Below are positions 1 to 8,499 of a DNA stretch of 64,000 nt, piece after piece. The notes beneath the pieces were generated by a model that was not told the origin of the DNA, searched no databases, and saw only the letters and a list, made by a program, of their open reading frames with translations. The stretch covers positions 62,001-126,000 of the forward strand of contig NZ_JACVEE010000005.1 in NCBI RefSeq assembly GCF_015355755.1. Reading direction: 5' to 3'. The position numbers and the translations under genes are program-made. The stretch comes from Nocardia sp. XZ_19_385. GTDB lineage: Bacteria > Actinomycetota > Actinomycetes > Mycobacteriales > Mycobacteriaceae. Each line of letters begins with the position of its first letter. The first letter of the stretch is position 1.

Positions 1-1
1 T

Positions 2-169
2 CAGCCGATCTCGCAGTTCGCGATCGGGTTGCGCGCGCTGGCCGGTGATTCGAAAGGTAATGCGGGCGAAGTGAGTTGGGCGCTGATGGGTCCACCGCTG
101 CTGTGGGTGATCGGGATCCTGGTGGTGTGCGTGCCGCTGGTGGTTCGGCTGAGTTCGAGGAGGGCATGA
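2..169 (+). CDS. ABC-2 type transporter permease, C-terminal fragment
   Basis: The reading frame is open from the left edge of the window and ends with TGA at 167-169, so only the last 55 residues are present. They contain one hydrophobic helix followed by a short basic tail, which fits the last membrane segment of an ABC-2 (DrrB/DrrC-type) drug or lipid export permease. The stop overlaps the start of the next permease gene (ATGA), so the two are translated as a pair, as in drrA-drrB-drrC operons. The ATP-binding gene would lie upstream, outside the window. Family assignment rests mainly on the neighbour. Confidence 0.7.
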   Translation, partial: QPISQFAIGLRALAGDSKGNAGEVSWALMGPPLLWVIGILVVCVPLVVRLSSRRA

Positions 170-978
170 TGGTGCTGTCGGTCGCTCGCACAGACAGTCC
201 TGGTGAGACGGCACCTGTCTCGCTGGTGCGGCACACGATGATTCAGACGCAACGGTTGTTGCTCCGGTGGTCGCGCAATCCGATCGCCCTGCTGGAGACG
301 CTGATCATTCCGTGCCTGCTGTTACTGATGCTCGACATCGTCGTCGGCAATCAGATCGAAAAGTTCTCCGGCACAAACGCTTTGTACGGGTCGGTACCGA
401 TGGTCGCGATCGTCGGCGCGCTGTCCGGTGCGGTCGCCGGCGGTGTGATGCTCGGCCGGGAACGCGACGCCGGACTGCTCGCCCGCTTCTGGGTGCTCCC
501 CGTGCATCGCGCCTCCGGGCTGATCTCCCGCATCCTCGCCGAAGGATGCCGCATCCTCGCCGGCACCCTGGTCGTGATCCTGGTCGGCCATCTCCTGGGC
601 TTCCGCTTCCAGCAGGGCCCGCTCGCCGCTCTCGCCTTCGTCGGCATCCCGGTGCTCTTCGGCTGGGCGTTCGCCACCATGGTCACCGCAGTCGCCGTTT
701 TCACCGCGAAAGCGACTCTGGTAGAAGGCATTACGATCCTCAGCTCGCTGCTGATGTTCTTCAGCACCGGCTTCGTCCCGCTGATCGCCTACCCCCAGTG
801 GATCCAGCCGGTCGTCCGCAATCAACCCATGTCGGTCGCCGTCGACGCGATGAAAGCCTTGGCCCTGGGCGGGCCCACCGCTCACCCGCTGATCCTGACA
901 GTGGTGTGGTCAGTGGCTCTGATCGTGATCTTCGCGACGCCCGCGGTGATCGGCTACCGCCGCGCCAGCCGCCGCTGA
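166..978 (+). CDS. ABC-2 type transporter permease (DrrB/DrrC-like)
   Basis: A 270-residue membrane protein with a short cytoplasmic N-terminus and about six hydrophobic segments, the size and layout of ABC-2 permeases such as DrrB/DrrC. The segment with 'MLGRERDAGLL' followed by 'FWVLPVHR' matches the family loop after the second helix, where the coupling region contacts the ATPase. The start at 166 is chosen because its ATGA overlaps the stop of the preceding permease; an ATG at 169 is equally possible, while an earlier in-frame GTG/ATG would run deep into the upstream gene. The likely role is export of a lipid, drug or polyketide across the cytoplasmic membrane. Substrate is unknown. Confidence 0.85.
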   Translation: MMVLSVARTDSPGETAPVSLVRHTMIQTQRLLLRWSRNPIALLETLIIPCLLLLMLDIVVGNQIEKFSGTNALYGSVPMVAIVGALSGAVAGGVMLGRERDAGLLARFWVLPVHRASGLISRILAEGCRILAGTLVVILVGHLLGFRFQQGPLAALAFVGIPVLFGWAFATMVTAVAVFTAKATLVEGITILSSLLMFFSTGFVPLIAYPQWIQPVVRNQPMSVAVDAMKALALGGPTAHPLILTVVWSVALIVIFATPAVIGYRRASRR

Positions 979-988
979 CAAACGACCG

Positions 989-1531
989 TCAGCTAGGTCC
1001 GGCCAGCAGCACGACGCGATCGGCGTCCGGGTCGAACCCGAGAACCGGGCGCGCCGGATCCTTCTCCGGCGTCATCACCACGGCCTTCCCGAGATGCCGA
1101 CCGATCGTGCCGAGGAACTCGCAGAGAGTATCGACCCCGCGCTGCCCCTGCAGTTCCTGAAGATCGACGTCGAACTCGATCGAGTCGGCAGACCAGGGCC
1201 GGAAGACCACCAGCACATCCGGCACCGGCTGCACTCGCAATTCCGGCATCGGCGCGTCCTCGGCCCGGTCCAGTACCTCCGCCGCGGCCGGAAGATCCGC
1301 GGGCGTCCCGTCCTCGCTGTACTCCCACTGCCACCCGCTCGACCGAATCAAGTCGAACAGGGCCTGCCAGTCGGTCGCGGAGGTATCCGCGACCTGCAGA
1401 TCAGGCAGCGCACCCATGGTTTCGGGATCGAAGAAACTCCGCACGTCATCCCACAGCAAATCCGGCATCCAGCCATTCTCCCCGTGCTCCGGAACGACCG
1501 CCCACACGCCCCGCCGCATGCCCGGCGGCAC
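989..1531 (-). CDS. Hypothetical acidic protein
   Basis: A 180-residue soluble acidic protein that I do not recognise. It has no signal peptide, membrane segment or clear motif. The start shown is GTG at 1531; an ATG lies four codons further in. The frame stays open and coding-like upstream of 1531 back to the TGA at 1589-1591, which is the stop codon of the DJ-1 gene on the same strand, but no ATG/GTG/TTG occurs in that stretch. The gene therefore follows the DJ-1 gene by 57 bp and is probably co-transcribed with it. Confidence 0.7.
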   Translation of the reverse strand: MPPGMRRGVWAVVPEHGENGWMPDLLWDDVRSFFDPETMGALPDLQVADTSATDWQALFDLIRSSGWQWEYSEDGTPADLPAAAEVLDRAEDAPMPELRVQPVPDVLVVFRPWSADSIEFDVDLQELQGQRGVDTLCEFLGTIGRHLGKAVVMTPEKDPARPVLGFDPDADRVVLLAGPS

Positions 1532-1588
1532 CGCGGCCAGGCGGGTGTGGCGTTCGATCAGCTCACTGCGGGCAGATCCCCCGACGCT

Positions 1589-2284
1589 TCAGGCGAGGGC
1601 TTTCACCAGTTCAGCGGCCAGTGCGGCAGACGATGCGGGGTTCTGGCCGGTGTAGAGGTTGCGATCGACCTCGATGTGCGGGGCGAAGGGGGCGGCTTCG
1701 CGGAAGTCGGCGCCCAAGGCGACGAGGCGATCTTGGAGCAGCCAAGGGGCTTTGGGGGCGAAGCCCGCGGCGGTTTCCTCGTCGTTGGTGAATCCCGTGA
1801 GGCGGTAGCCGGTGAAGGGGGAGGTGCCGTCGGAGTTCTTCGCGGCCAGAATGGCGGCCGGACCGTGGCAGACGATGGCCAGGGGCTTGCCGGAGGACAG
1901 GGTGGCGGTGAGCAGTTCGCCGGAGGACTGATCGGTGGGGAGGTCTTCCATCGCGCCGTGACCGCCGGGGTAATAGACGGCCGCGTAGTCGCCGAGGACG
2001 GCGTCGGCGATGCGGATCGGCTGCTGGAGTTCGGGGGCGGCAGCGATCGCGGCGGCGACTTTGTCGGCTTCGGCCTGCCCGCCGTTGGAGTCGGCGGTGA
2101 GACTGACCTGGTCGACCGGGGGCACCGTGCCGGCGGGGGTGGCGACCACGATTTCGTGGCCCGCCTCGGTGAGGGCGGTGTAGGGCGCGAGGAATTCCTC
2201 GGCCCAGTAGCCGGTGGTGTGGGTGCTGCCGTCACTGAGGGTCCAGTGGTCGGCGCCGGTTAGTACGAACAGAATCTTGGCCAT
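1589..2284 (-). CDS. DJ-1/PfpI-superfamily protein (type 1 glutamine amidotransferase-like)
   Basis: A 231-residue alpha/beta protein of the DJ-1/PfpI superfamily. The nucleophile elbow 'AIVCHGPAAI' places Cys139 next to His140, and Glu29 in 'GYWAEE' is the likely acid partner; 'YYPGGHGAMEDL' (104-115) is the usual glycine-rich loop. Length and the Glu-Cys-His arrangement resemble the Hsp31/glyoxalase III branch, which act as glutathione-independent glyoxalases, deglycases or chaperones. It is divergent from a LysR gene with an 86-bp gap and is plausibly its target, for example as a response to reactive carbonyls or electrophiles. The precise activity cannot be read from sequence alone. Confidence 0.9.
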   Translation of the reverse strand: MAKILFVLTGADHWTLSDGSTHTTGYWAEEFLAPYTALTEAGHEIVVATPAGTVPPVDQVSLTADSNGGQAEADKVAAAIAAAPELQQPIRIADAVLGDYAAVYYPGGHGAMEDLPTDQSSGELLTATLSSGKPLAIVCHGPAAILAAKNSDGTSPFTGYRLTGFTNDEETAAGFAPKAPWLLQDRLVALGADFREAAPFAPHIEVDRNLYTGQNPASSAALAAELVKALA

Positions 2285-2370
2285 TACAGAGAGCCTTCCG
2301 TCGAGAGTGTTGGTGTCGCGGTCTCGAGCTTAGGAACCGGAGCGATCGGTCAGCCAATAGACTTTCCGAT

Positions 2371-3291
2371 GTGAGCGATAGGGAAACCGATGGAGCCCTG
2401 GATCTGACGCAGGTGCGCACGTTTCTGGCGGTGTACCGGGCGGGAACGGTGACGGCCGGCGCCCGGCTGGCCGGACTGTCTCAACCCACGGTAACCGCGC
2501 AGCTGCGGTCCCTGGAGAAGCGGCTCGGGTATCAACTGTTCGATCGTCTCCCGCGTGGAGTCGCGCCGACCGCCGCCGCTGCCGAGCTGGCTGCCCGGGT
2601 CGCCGGACCATTGGACGCGCTCGAACTCGCGATCGGCCGCCCGGCGCACGCCGAACCCGCCCCCGAACCTCCGGTCCGTCTGGCCGGTCCAGCGGAAATG
2701 CTTGCGACACAGGTGCTTCCGGCGCTCGCACCGCTGATCACCGCGGGCGTTCGGCTGAATGTCACCGCGGGACTGTCCGATGAGCTGCTCGCCGGACTCC
2801 GTGCGGGACAGTACGACCTGGTGCTGTCCACGGTCCGCCCGCGCGGCCGCACGGTAGTGGCGGAACCGCTCACCGACGAGGAATTCGTGCTGGTCGCCGC
2901 ACCCGCTGTCGCCGCGCGCATCGACGGCGAGCGGCTGCGCGCGGAAGGACCTGTCGCCCTGTCCGGGGTGCCGCTGATCAGCTACGCGGCGGATCTCCCG
3001 ATCCTGCGGCGCTACTGGCGGCACGTCTTCGGTGTCCGGCTGACCGCCGAACCCGCCGTCATCGTCGCCGACCTCCGAGCGATCTCCGCGACGGTCGCCG
3101 CGGCCGCCGGAATCAGCGTCCTCCCGCGCTACCTCTGTGCGGAAGAACTCGAGACGGGTGCCCTGATCGCCCTCCTCGACCCCGCCGACCCACCGATCAA
3201 CACCGGCTTCCTCGTCCGCCGCCCCGGCCCCACCGCACCGCACGTCGACCAGGTCGCCCAGCACCTCCGCACCGCCGCCCGCGCCTGGTGA
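2371..3291 (+). CDS. LysR-family transcriptional regulator
   Basis: A 306-residue LysR-type regulator. The N-terminal winged helix-turn-helix spans about residues 10-68 ('TVTAGARLAGLSQPTVTAQ' is the recognition region) and is followed by a linker helix and a periplasmic-binding-protein-like effector domain. The start is GTG at 2371. It is divergently oriented to the DJ-1-like gene, the typical arrangement for a LysR protein controlling its neighbour; the 86-bp gap contains an ACCG-N7-CGGT dyad near 2336-2350 that could be part of the operator. Effector unknown. Confidence 0.92.
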   Translation: MSDRETDGALDLTQVRTFLAVYRAGTVTAGARLAGLSQPTVTAQLRSLEKRLGYQLFDRLPRGVAPTAAAAELAARVAGPLDALELAIGRPAHAEPAPEPPVRLAGPAEMLATQVLPALAPLITAGVRLNVTAGLSDELLAGLRAGQYDLVLSTVRPRGRTVVAEPLTDEEFVLVAAPAVAARIDGERLRAEGPVALSGVPLISYAADLPILRRYWRHVFGVRLTAEPAVIVADLRAISATVAAAAGISVLPRYLCAEELETGALIALLDPADPPINTGFLVRRPGPTAPHVDQVAQHLRTAARAW

Positions 3292-3385
3292 CATCCCCCG
3301 ACCTGCATGCCCTGCACCGCCGCCGCAAGCACAGCGTGCCGCTGAGGCCGTCTCGAACCCAGCGTGTACGCGTCGGGCGGTTGCG

Positions 3386-4174
3386 TCAGCGGTGGCCGTA
3401 TCGGCGGTGGAGGTAGGTGGCGGTGTAATCGTCGGCGGGGAGGAAGGCTTCCAGGTGGAGTTCGGCGAGGGTGATGTCGACGGCGGTGGCGAAGGAGGTG
3501 ATGGTGGTGATCAGTTGGAGTTCGCCTTCCGGGCGGCGGAGGCGAAGGGGGACGGCGAAGCCGAGGTGGTCGGGGCCGGGATTGGTTTCGGGGAGATAGC
3601 TTTCCAGTTCGGCGATCAATTGGTCGAGGGCGGGATCGGGGCTGCGCAGGGCGCGGCCGCGGAGGGATTCGGTGACGTGGCGGCCCCATTCGGGGAGGTT
3701 GACGACGTGTTTCGCCAGCCCCTCGCGGTGTAATGCCAGGCGGAGCACGTTGATCGGTGGTTTCAGCAGGTGTTCGGCGGCGGGGCCGGCGAGCAGGTCG
3801 AACGCGGCGTTGGCGGCGACGAGGCGGCCGTAGGGGGCGACCACCACGGCGGGGTAGGGGAGGTGCCCGTCCAGGATGCGCTCCAGGGCCGCCTTGATCG
3901 GCGCCAATTCGGGTGTGTCCAAGCGTGATTCGGGGAAGACGGGAGCGAAGCCGGCCGCCAGCAGGAGGTCGTTGCGTTCCCGCAGGGACAGTTCCAGGGA
4001 TTCGGCCAGGCGCACCACCATGGTGCGGCCGGGGCGGGAGCGGCCCTGTTCGAGGAAGCTGAGATAGCGCTGGCTGGTTTCGGTGCGGATCGCGAGATCC
4101 AGCTGGCTGACCCGCCGCAGCGTGCGCCAATGCTTGAGCTGGCGCGCGAAACCGGTCGCCTCCACAGTGGTCAT
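3386..4174 (-). CDS. XRE-family regulator with MmyB-like ligand-binding domain
   Basis: A 262-residue protein with an N-terminal HTH of the XRE type (about residues 10-65, including 'SQRYLSFLEQGRSRPGR') and a C-terminal MmyB-like sensor domain (about 105-260) containing the family signature 'NVLRLALHREGLAKHVVNL'. Actinobacterial MmyB proteins bind fatty-acid-like ligands and usually sit next to an oxidoreductase gene that they control. Here it is divergent from an NTF2-like/MDR dehydrogenase pair, with a perfect 16-bp palindrome in the 86-bp gap. Start ATG at 4174 begins just before the HTH. Confidence 0.93.
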   Translation of the reverse strand: MTTVEATGFARQLKHWRTLRRVSQLDLAIRTETSQRYLSFLEQGRSRPGRTMVVRLAESLELSLRERNDLLLAAGFAPVFPESRLDTPELAPIKAALERILDGHLPYPAVVVAPYGRLVAANAAFDLLAGPAAEHLLKPPINVLRLALHREGLAKHVVNLPEWGRHVTESLRGRALRSPDPALDQLIAELESYLPETNPGPDHLGFAVPLRLRRPEGELQLITTITSFATAVDITLAELHLEAFLPADDYTATYLHRRYGHR

Positions 4175-4209
4175 GGGTTCAGTGATATCCGATCGGGTGG
4201 TCGCGCACC

Positions 4210-4225
4210 ATTCCCTGCAGGGAAT
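4210..4225. promoter_or_regulatory. Perfect 16-bp palindrome, probable operator of the MmyB-type regulator
   Basis: ATTCCCTGCAGGGAAT is a perfect inverted repeat lying between the divergent starts at 4174 and 4261, 35 bp from the second. Position and symmetry fit an operator for the XRE/MmyB dimer controlling both directions. Binding is inferred. Confidence 0.6.
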
Positions 4226-4260
4226 CGCACAGCCGCATCCGCTCCAGCAAGCTCGGTCCC

Positions 4261-4692
4261 ATGAGCAAGCAATTGAACGAGCACGAACTGGCCGCCTTCG
4301 CCGAGCGCTACGTCGCGATGTGGAACGAAGCCGATAACGACCTGCGGCACAAGCTGATTCACGAACTCTGGGCCGGCGACGGCATGCAGCTGCTGGTCGA
4401 TCCGCCGCAGGCGATGCGGGAGGCGCTGGCCGAATTGGCGTTTCCGATCCCGCCGGTGGAGGTGCGTGGGCTCGCAGCGCTGGAACGCCGCGTCACCCGC
4501 GCCTACGAGATGTTCGTCGCCCCCGGCCACCGGTTCGTGGCCCGCGGCGCCGCCACCCGGCTGTCCACCGACCTGATCGGCCTCGGCTGGGACATGGTCG
4601 CCACCGACGGCACGGTCGCCGGCGCGGGCTACGACGTCATCGCCCTCGACGAGCAGGGCCGCATCCGCCTCGACAGCCAGTACATCGGCTGA
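4261..4692 (+). CDS. NTF2-like (SnoaL-type) small protein
   Basis: A 143-residue soluble protein. The opening helix with 'FAERYVAMWNEAD', a following helical region and C-terminal strands ending 'GRIRLDSQYIG' match the cone-shaped NTF2/SnoaL-like fold, in which small enzymes and binding proteins hold hydrophobic ligands. No catalytic residues can be assigned with confidence. It is 15 bp upstream of an MDR dehydrogenase on the same strand and starts 35 bp after the palindrome next to the MmyB-type regulator, so the pair is probably one regulated operon. A role in detoxifying or modifying a small lipophilic compound is inference. Confidence 0.75.
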   Translation: MSKQLNEHELAAFAERYVAMWNEADNDLRHKLIHELWAGDGMQLLVDPPQAMREALAELAFPIPPVEVRGLAALERRVTRAYEMFVAPGHRFVARGAATRLSTDLIGLGWDMVATDGTVAGAGYDVIALDEQGRIRLDSQYIG

Positions 4693-4707
4693 CTGAAGGG
4701 AACACCA

Positions 4708-5730
4708 ATGAACGGCCTTGCCTACCACCTGGATCCGGCCCGCGGCCGCAACGGCCTCGAGGCCCGGACCCAGGAACTGCCCGAACCCGGGCCACACCAA
4801 GTTCTCGTCAAAGTCCTCGCGGCTTCGTTGAATCGCCGGGACCTCATGCTGATGGACGGCACCTACCCGCTGCCCGCGACTCCCGGCATCGTCCCCTTGT
4901 CCGACGGTGTCGGCGAGGTGATTGCCCTAGGCGACAAGGTAACTCGCGCCGCCCTCGGCGACCGTGTCACGGCCACCTACTTCGTGCACTGGGTCGACGG
5001 CCCGCAACGTCTCGCCCACGCCGCCGAACAGTACGGCGCGAACCACAACGGCATGCTCGCCACATATGCCCTGCTCGAGGAGGATTCGGTCGTCCATGTC
5101 CCCGAGCACCTCACCGATGCCGAAGCCGCGACCCTGACTTGCGCGGGCCTCGTTGCCTGGGCGGCCCTCACCACCCCGGTTCCGGTGCAGCCCGGTCAGA
5201 CGGTATTGACAGTCGGCAGCGGCACAGTGGCGCTGTTCGCGGTCCAGCACGCCGGAATGCTCGGCGCCCGAGTCATTTCCGTCACGTCGACGCAGGAGAA
5301 GGCCGAACGGTTCCGCAAACTCGGCGCCGAGGAAGTGATCGTGCGCGCCGAAACACCGGACTGGGAGCAGGAAGTCGCACAACTGACCGGCGGCGACGGC
5401 GCCGACCACATCCTCGACACCGTCGGCATGCCCACCTTGCCGAAATCCGTTGCCTCCGGCGCTTACAACGCCCAGCTCACCATGATCGGCGCCATGCCGG
5501 GCCCGGCGCTCACCGAAGGCGACGGCAACCCGTTCGGCAACTCGTACTTGTCGATCCGGCGCATCGCAGTAGGCAGCCGCACACACTTCGAGGCCATGAA
5601 CCGGGCGATCACCGAACACCGTCTGCGCCCGGTCATCGACCGCACCTTCCCCTTCGAGCAGGCCATCGAGGCGTATCGCTACTTCTCGGAGGAGGATCCG
5701 TTCGGCAAGGTCGTCGTCACGATGTCCTGA
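4708..5730 (+). CDS. NAD(P)-dependent zinc-type alcohol dehydrogenase/quinone reductase (MDR family)
   Basis: A 340-residue medium-chain dehydrogenase/reductase. The GroES-like N-terminal domain (about 20-130) is followed by a Rossmann domain; 'TVGSGTVALFAVQHAGMLG' is the nucleotide-binding turn, although the usual GxGGVG is changed to GSGTVA. The catalytic Zn cysteine of classical alcohol dehydrogenases is not evident, pointing to an NADPH:quinone-reductase-like or enone-reducing member. The start ATG at 4708 has an AAGGGAA Shine-Dalgarno sequence. It forms an operon with the NTF2-like gene and is probably under control of the divergent MmyB-type regulator. Confidence 0.9.
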   Translation: MNGLAYHLDPARGRNGLEARTQELPEPGPHQVLVKVLAASLNRRDLMLMDGTYPLPATPGIVPLSDGVGEVIALGDKVTRAALGDRVTATYFVHWVDGPQRLAHAAEQYGANHNGMLATYALLEEDSVVHVPEHLTDAEAATLTCAGLVAWAALTTPVPVQPGQTVLTVGSGTVALFAVQHAGMLGARVISVTSTQEKAERFRKLGAEEVIVRAETPDWEQEVAQLTGGDGADHILDTVGMPTLPKSVASGAYNAQLTMIGAMPGPALTEGDGNPFGNSYLSIRRIAVGSRTHFEAMNRAITEHRLRPVIDRTFPFEQAIEAYRYFSEEDPFGKVVVTMS

Positions 5731-5764
5731 GGAGATCACGCAGTTCGTTGTCTAAGGTGGCGGA

Positions 5765-6124
5765 ATGTCGCAGCGCCTGAACGTCGTTCCCTCGCGGTTC
5801 GTGATCGAACATTTCCCGGAGGCGACGTTCCCCGAGGACGACGAGTGGATCGCGCTGGTGCGAGCCCCGGAGGGGCTCACCGTGGTCCGGGACGCACCGC
5901 CCTGGGTGGATGCCGAGAAGTGGGTGGGGTTCTACGGCGGTGGGTCCGCGCACGGGCTCGATGTGCCCGGCATGCTGGCGGCCTTGGTCGGCCCGCTGGC
6001 GGAGGCGAAGATCTCGGTGTTCGTCGCCTCCACCTTCCATGCGGACCTGGTCCTGGTGCCGGAGACCAAGCTCGAGGCGGCTACCGCCGTCCTCGAAGCC
6101 GCGGGGCACCGCGTCTCGGCCTGA
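5765..6124 (+). CDS. ACT domain-containing protein
   Basis: A 119-residue protein with two small alpha/beta modules. The C-terminal half, with 'GMLAALVGPLAEAKISVF' followed by 'VLVPETKLEAATAVLEAAG', is typical of the CASTOR-like ACT domains found in stand-alone actinobacterial proteins that sense amino acids or similar ligands. It lies 34 bp after the MDR dehydrogenase on the same strand and ends 3 bp from the convergent gene at 6128. Function beyond ligand sensing is not known. Confidence 0.8.
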   Translation: MSQRLNVVPSRFVIEHFPEATFPEDDEWIALVRAPEGLTVVRDAPPWVDAEKWVGFYGGGSAHGLDVPGMLAALVGPLAEAKISVFVASTFHADLVLVPETKLEAATAVLEAAGHRVSA

Positions 6125-6127
6125 GGT

Positions 6128-6352
6128 TCAGGCCTCGAAGGGCACGGTGTTGCCCGCGGCGTCGCGCTCGCCGATTCCGGCGGCGATCGCCGCCGCCAGG
6201 TCGGCGGTGGTTTTCCACGTCCGTGCTGGTTCGGCGGCGAGATTGCCGATGGTGTACCAGGTTTCGTTGCCCCGGTAACGGACCAAGCCCTTTCCGGCGG
6301 CGTCGACGGTGACGTCGAGGTCACCGGAGACTGTGCCTTCCTCTTCGGTCAT
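6128..6352 (-). CDS. Hypothetical 74-residue protein
   Basis: A small soluble protein that I do not recognise. It holds 'GDLDVTVDAAGKGLVRYRG' and 'WYTIGNLAAEPA', which read like a compact beta-sheet fold. ATG at 6352 is the only standard start; the frame continues coding-like for about a dozen codons upstream but contains no ATG, GTG or TTG there. It lies 35 bp downstream of the HNH-nuclease lipoprotein gene on the same strand, so it may be co-transcribed. An immunity or accessory role for that nuclease is possible but unsupported. Confidence 0.55.
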   Translation of the reverse strand: MTEEEGTVSGDLDVTVDAAGKGLVRYRGNETWYTIGNLAAEPARTWKTTADLAAAIAAGIGERDAAGNTVPFEA

Positions 6353-6387
6353 GACGGCGGCTTTGGCTGGGATCTCGATGATGTCGC

Positions 6388-7152
6388 TTATTTGAACTCT
6401 CCTCGAGAGACACAGTCCGCGACCGCGGTGCGCAGCGCGGACTGTTCGGCGGAATCAACGGTCAGTGCGTATTTTATCTTCACTCGCACGTATCGATCGA
6501 TATAGGCGCACCGGAAAGTACCCGGTGGCAAATAATTGGCAATGTCCTGGTCGCCCTTGGAGCGATTGGCCGAGGGGTCGGAGGCTTCCAGGTTGATGGA
6601 GTCGTTGGCGATGCGGCGGCGGGTGTCCTCGTCGCGCGACGCCGCGCCGGAGCGCCAGGCTTCGGCCAGCGGCACAATGTGTTCGGCGTCGACGGTGGCC
6701 GGGTCGGTCATCCACTTGTAGGGCTTCATCTGACCGGTCTTGCTGTCGATGAAGCCGTATTCGTCGCGCCAGCCGCCATCCTTGCCGACGGTGATCTTGC
6801 AGCTCTTCGCGTCGAGGGTGACCGCGCCGACGGCGTCGCGCAGCATCATCACCTCACGGGTGGTGCATTTGGCGTACTGGGTGAATTCGGCGCCGAATCC
6901 GTGCTCGGCCTTGTTGGTGTCCCAGTGCGGGAACTTCTCGCGGTCGTAGCCGCTCATCGAGGCTTCCTTGCCGACCGGTAGCTGATCCACCATCTGGCTG
7001 ATCTCGGCGGCCGAACCTATCGGGTTACCAGGGGAATTGGGTGGCGGGGGCGTGACCTTGGTGGCCGAGCCGCACCCGCCGGCGAGTGCCAGCGCAACGC
7101 ATAGCCCGGCCGCGCGGCCGAGGAGAGACAGCCGTGGGGCCGTGACCTTCAT
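6388..7152 (-). CDS. Secreted HNH-type (DUF1524) nuclease lipoprotein
   Basis: A 254-residue exported protein. The start ATG at 7152 has an AGGAAA ribosome-binding site; a TTG seven codons earlier is less likely. A signal peptide ends in the lipobox 'LAGGC' (Cys27), giving a lipid anchor. The C-terminal half carries the DUF1524/HNH-like motif 'DAEHIVPLAEAW' with the general-base His158, then 'NLEASDPSANRSKGDQD', the usual Asn-rich metal-binding follow-up. Four further cysteines may form disulfides outside the cell. It probably degrades extracellular nucleic acid for nutrient supply. It is a monocistron or leads into the 74-residue gene downstream. Confidence 0.88.
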   Translation of the reverse strand: MKVTAPRLSLLGRAAGLCVALALAGGCGSATKVTPPPPNSPGNPIGSAAEISQMVDQLPVGKEASMSGYDREKFPHWDTNKAEHGFGAEFTQYAKCTTREVMMLRDAVGAVTLDAKSCKITVGKDGGWRDEYGFIDSKTGQMKPYKWMTDPATVDAEHIVPLAEAWRSGAASRDEDTRRRIANDSINLEASDPSANRSKGDQDIANYLPPGTFRCAYIDRYVRVKIKYALTVDSAEQSALRTAVADCVSRGEFK

Positions 7153-7299
7153 CAGTTTTCCTAACGCCTGCAATCTTGAACGGCGTCAAGGTAACTCGCC
7201 GCTACCGCAGCGAAAGGCAATGCCACGTATGAGGTTAGGCACAGCTGGTGACGCACGTCACTCCTGATGCTGTCACAGATTACGCTGCGCCACAGGCGA

Positions 7300-8457
7300 T
7301 CACCGGGCTGTTGCGATTCGGGCGGTATCCGCTGCTGGATTAGCGAGCAGCGCACCGCTGAGTAGACCCCGCAGTGTCTTCGCCACGACTACGCTCCAAG
7401 CGCCGACCAGCAGTGCGTACAGCGCGACCGCGGTTCCGGCGAACAGGTAGGCGTGGGTGTGGGTGTAGAGCACGGCGCTGCCGGTGATGCAGGTGCCCAG
7501 CGGGAAGGTGAAACCCCACCAGGTCAGGTTGAATTGGAGTTCTCCGGCGCGGTAGGTGCGGTAGGTGACCGCTACGGCCAGCGCCAGCCACAGCATGGCG
7601 AAGCCCCAGGTGACGATGCCGAAGATAACCGAGAAGACGATCAGGCCCTTGTCGTAGAGCTCGGGCAGCGATCCGTGTGCGGCGTTGGCGATCAGACCGG
7701 ACGCGGTCACCGACTGGCCGAGCGGGCCGAGCACGATCCACAGGGTCGGCACCATCGCACCCTTGGACACACCGAAGTGCACCAACCGCGACCAGATCAT
7801 GGTGATGGTCACCAGCGCGGCGATCAGCGACAGGCCGAACATGGCGACGCAGGCGATGATCATGGTCAGGCGCAGCTGACCCGCGGGAGTGTGCGGCACC
7901 AGCAGGGCGCCCATGGCGGCGGAGACCATCGGCGGCACGACCGGCATCAGCCAGCCGCCGAACGCGGCATCGCCATCGATCTGGTGCCGGGTGAACATCC
8001 GGTAGGGGATGGCGAAGGCGGTGAGCAGGCCCAGGACGGTGCCCGCCGACCACAGCACCCAGTCGATGGCGACGGCGGCGCTCAGGCCGATCACGTCTTT
8101 GCCGAGCAGTAGCGTGCCCGCGCCGACAGTCATCAGCGCCATCGGCGGCGCACCGAAGAACTGGGACATGATCGGGTTGTGGCGGTGGGCGCGCGCGTTC
8201 TCCGGGAAGCGGATCAGGTGCACCGCGTAGGCGATGGTCAGCCCGATCAGGAACAGGGCGGCGACGCCCCAGACGACGATCGCCGCGTCGTGCAGGCCGG
8301 GGAACTGCCAGGGCAGGGTGGCGGCGGCGTTGGCGACGATGCCGGTGCCCATCACGGCCGCGAACCAGTTCGGTCCGAGGTGGCGCAGCGAATCGCGGTC
8401 CAGCTCGCCGAGTAGGCGCCGCGAACCGAGCGGGCGCGAGGTCATGGTGGCGGTCAT
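7300..8457 (-). CDS. TDT-family transporter (TehA/SLAC1/Mae1-like)
   Basis: About ten hydrophobic helices in 385 residues, starting 'LRHLGPNWFAAVMGTGIVA', the hallmark first helix of the tellurite-resistance/dicarboxylate transporter family, whose members (TehA, SLAC1, fungal Ssu1 and Mae1) are anion channels or exporters for sulfite, nitrate or malate. The start ATG at 8457 is preferred because it places the cytoplasmic N-terminus directly before helix 1; an alternative ATG at 8502 would lie within the palindromes that precede the divergent LysR gene. The LysR partner suggests induction by its substrate, possibly sulfite or an organic acid. Confidence 0.9.
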   Translation of the reverse strand: MTATMTSRPLGSRRLLGELDRDSLRHLGPNWFAAVMGTGIVANAAATLPWQFPGLHDAAIVVWGVAALFLIGLTIAYAVHLIRFPENARAHRHNPIMSQFFGAPPMALMTVGAGTLLLGKDVIGLSAAVAIDWVLWSAGTVLGLLTAFAIPYRMFTRHQIDGDAAFGGWLMPVVPPMVSAAMGALLVPHTPAGQLRLTMIIACVAMFGLSLIAALVTITMIWSRLVHFGVSKGAMVPTLWIVLGPLGQSVTASGLIANAAHGSLPELYDKGLIVFSVIFGIVTWGFAMLWLALAVAVTYRTYRAGELQFNLTWWGFTFPLGTCITGSAVLYTHTHAYLFAGTAVALYALLVGAWSVVVAKTLRGLLSGALLANPAADTARIATAR

Positions 8458-8499
8458 GAATTCAGCATCACCGCTGCGCGCCAGGTCGAGTAGCCGCCG

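Noticed and set aside
1094..2263. A long open frame on the plus strand opposite the DJ-1 and hypothetical genes
   Set aside because: It is Gly/Arg-rich and low in complexity, antisense to two genes with clear protein-like sequence, and disappears as a mirror of high third-position G+C.
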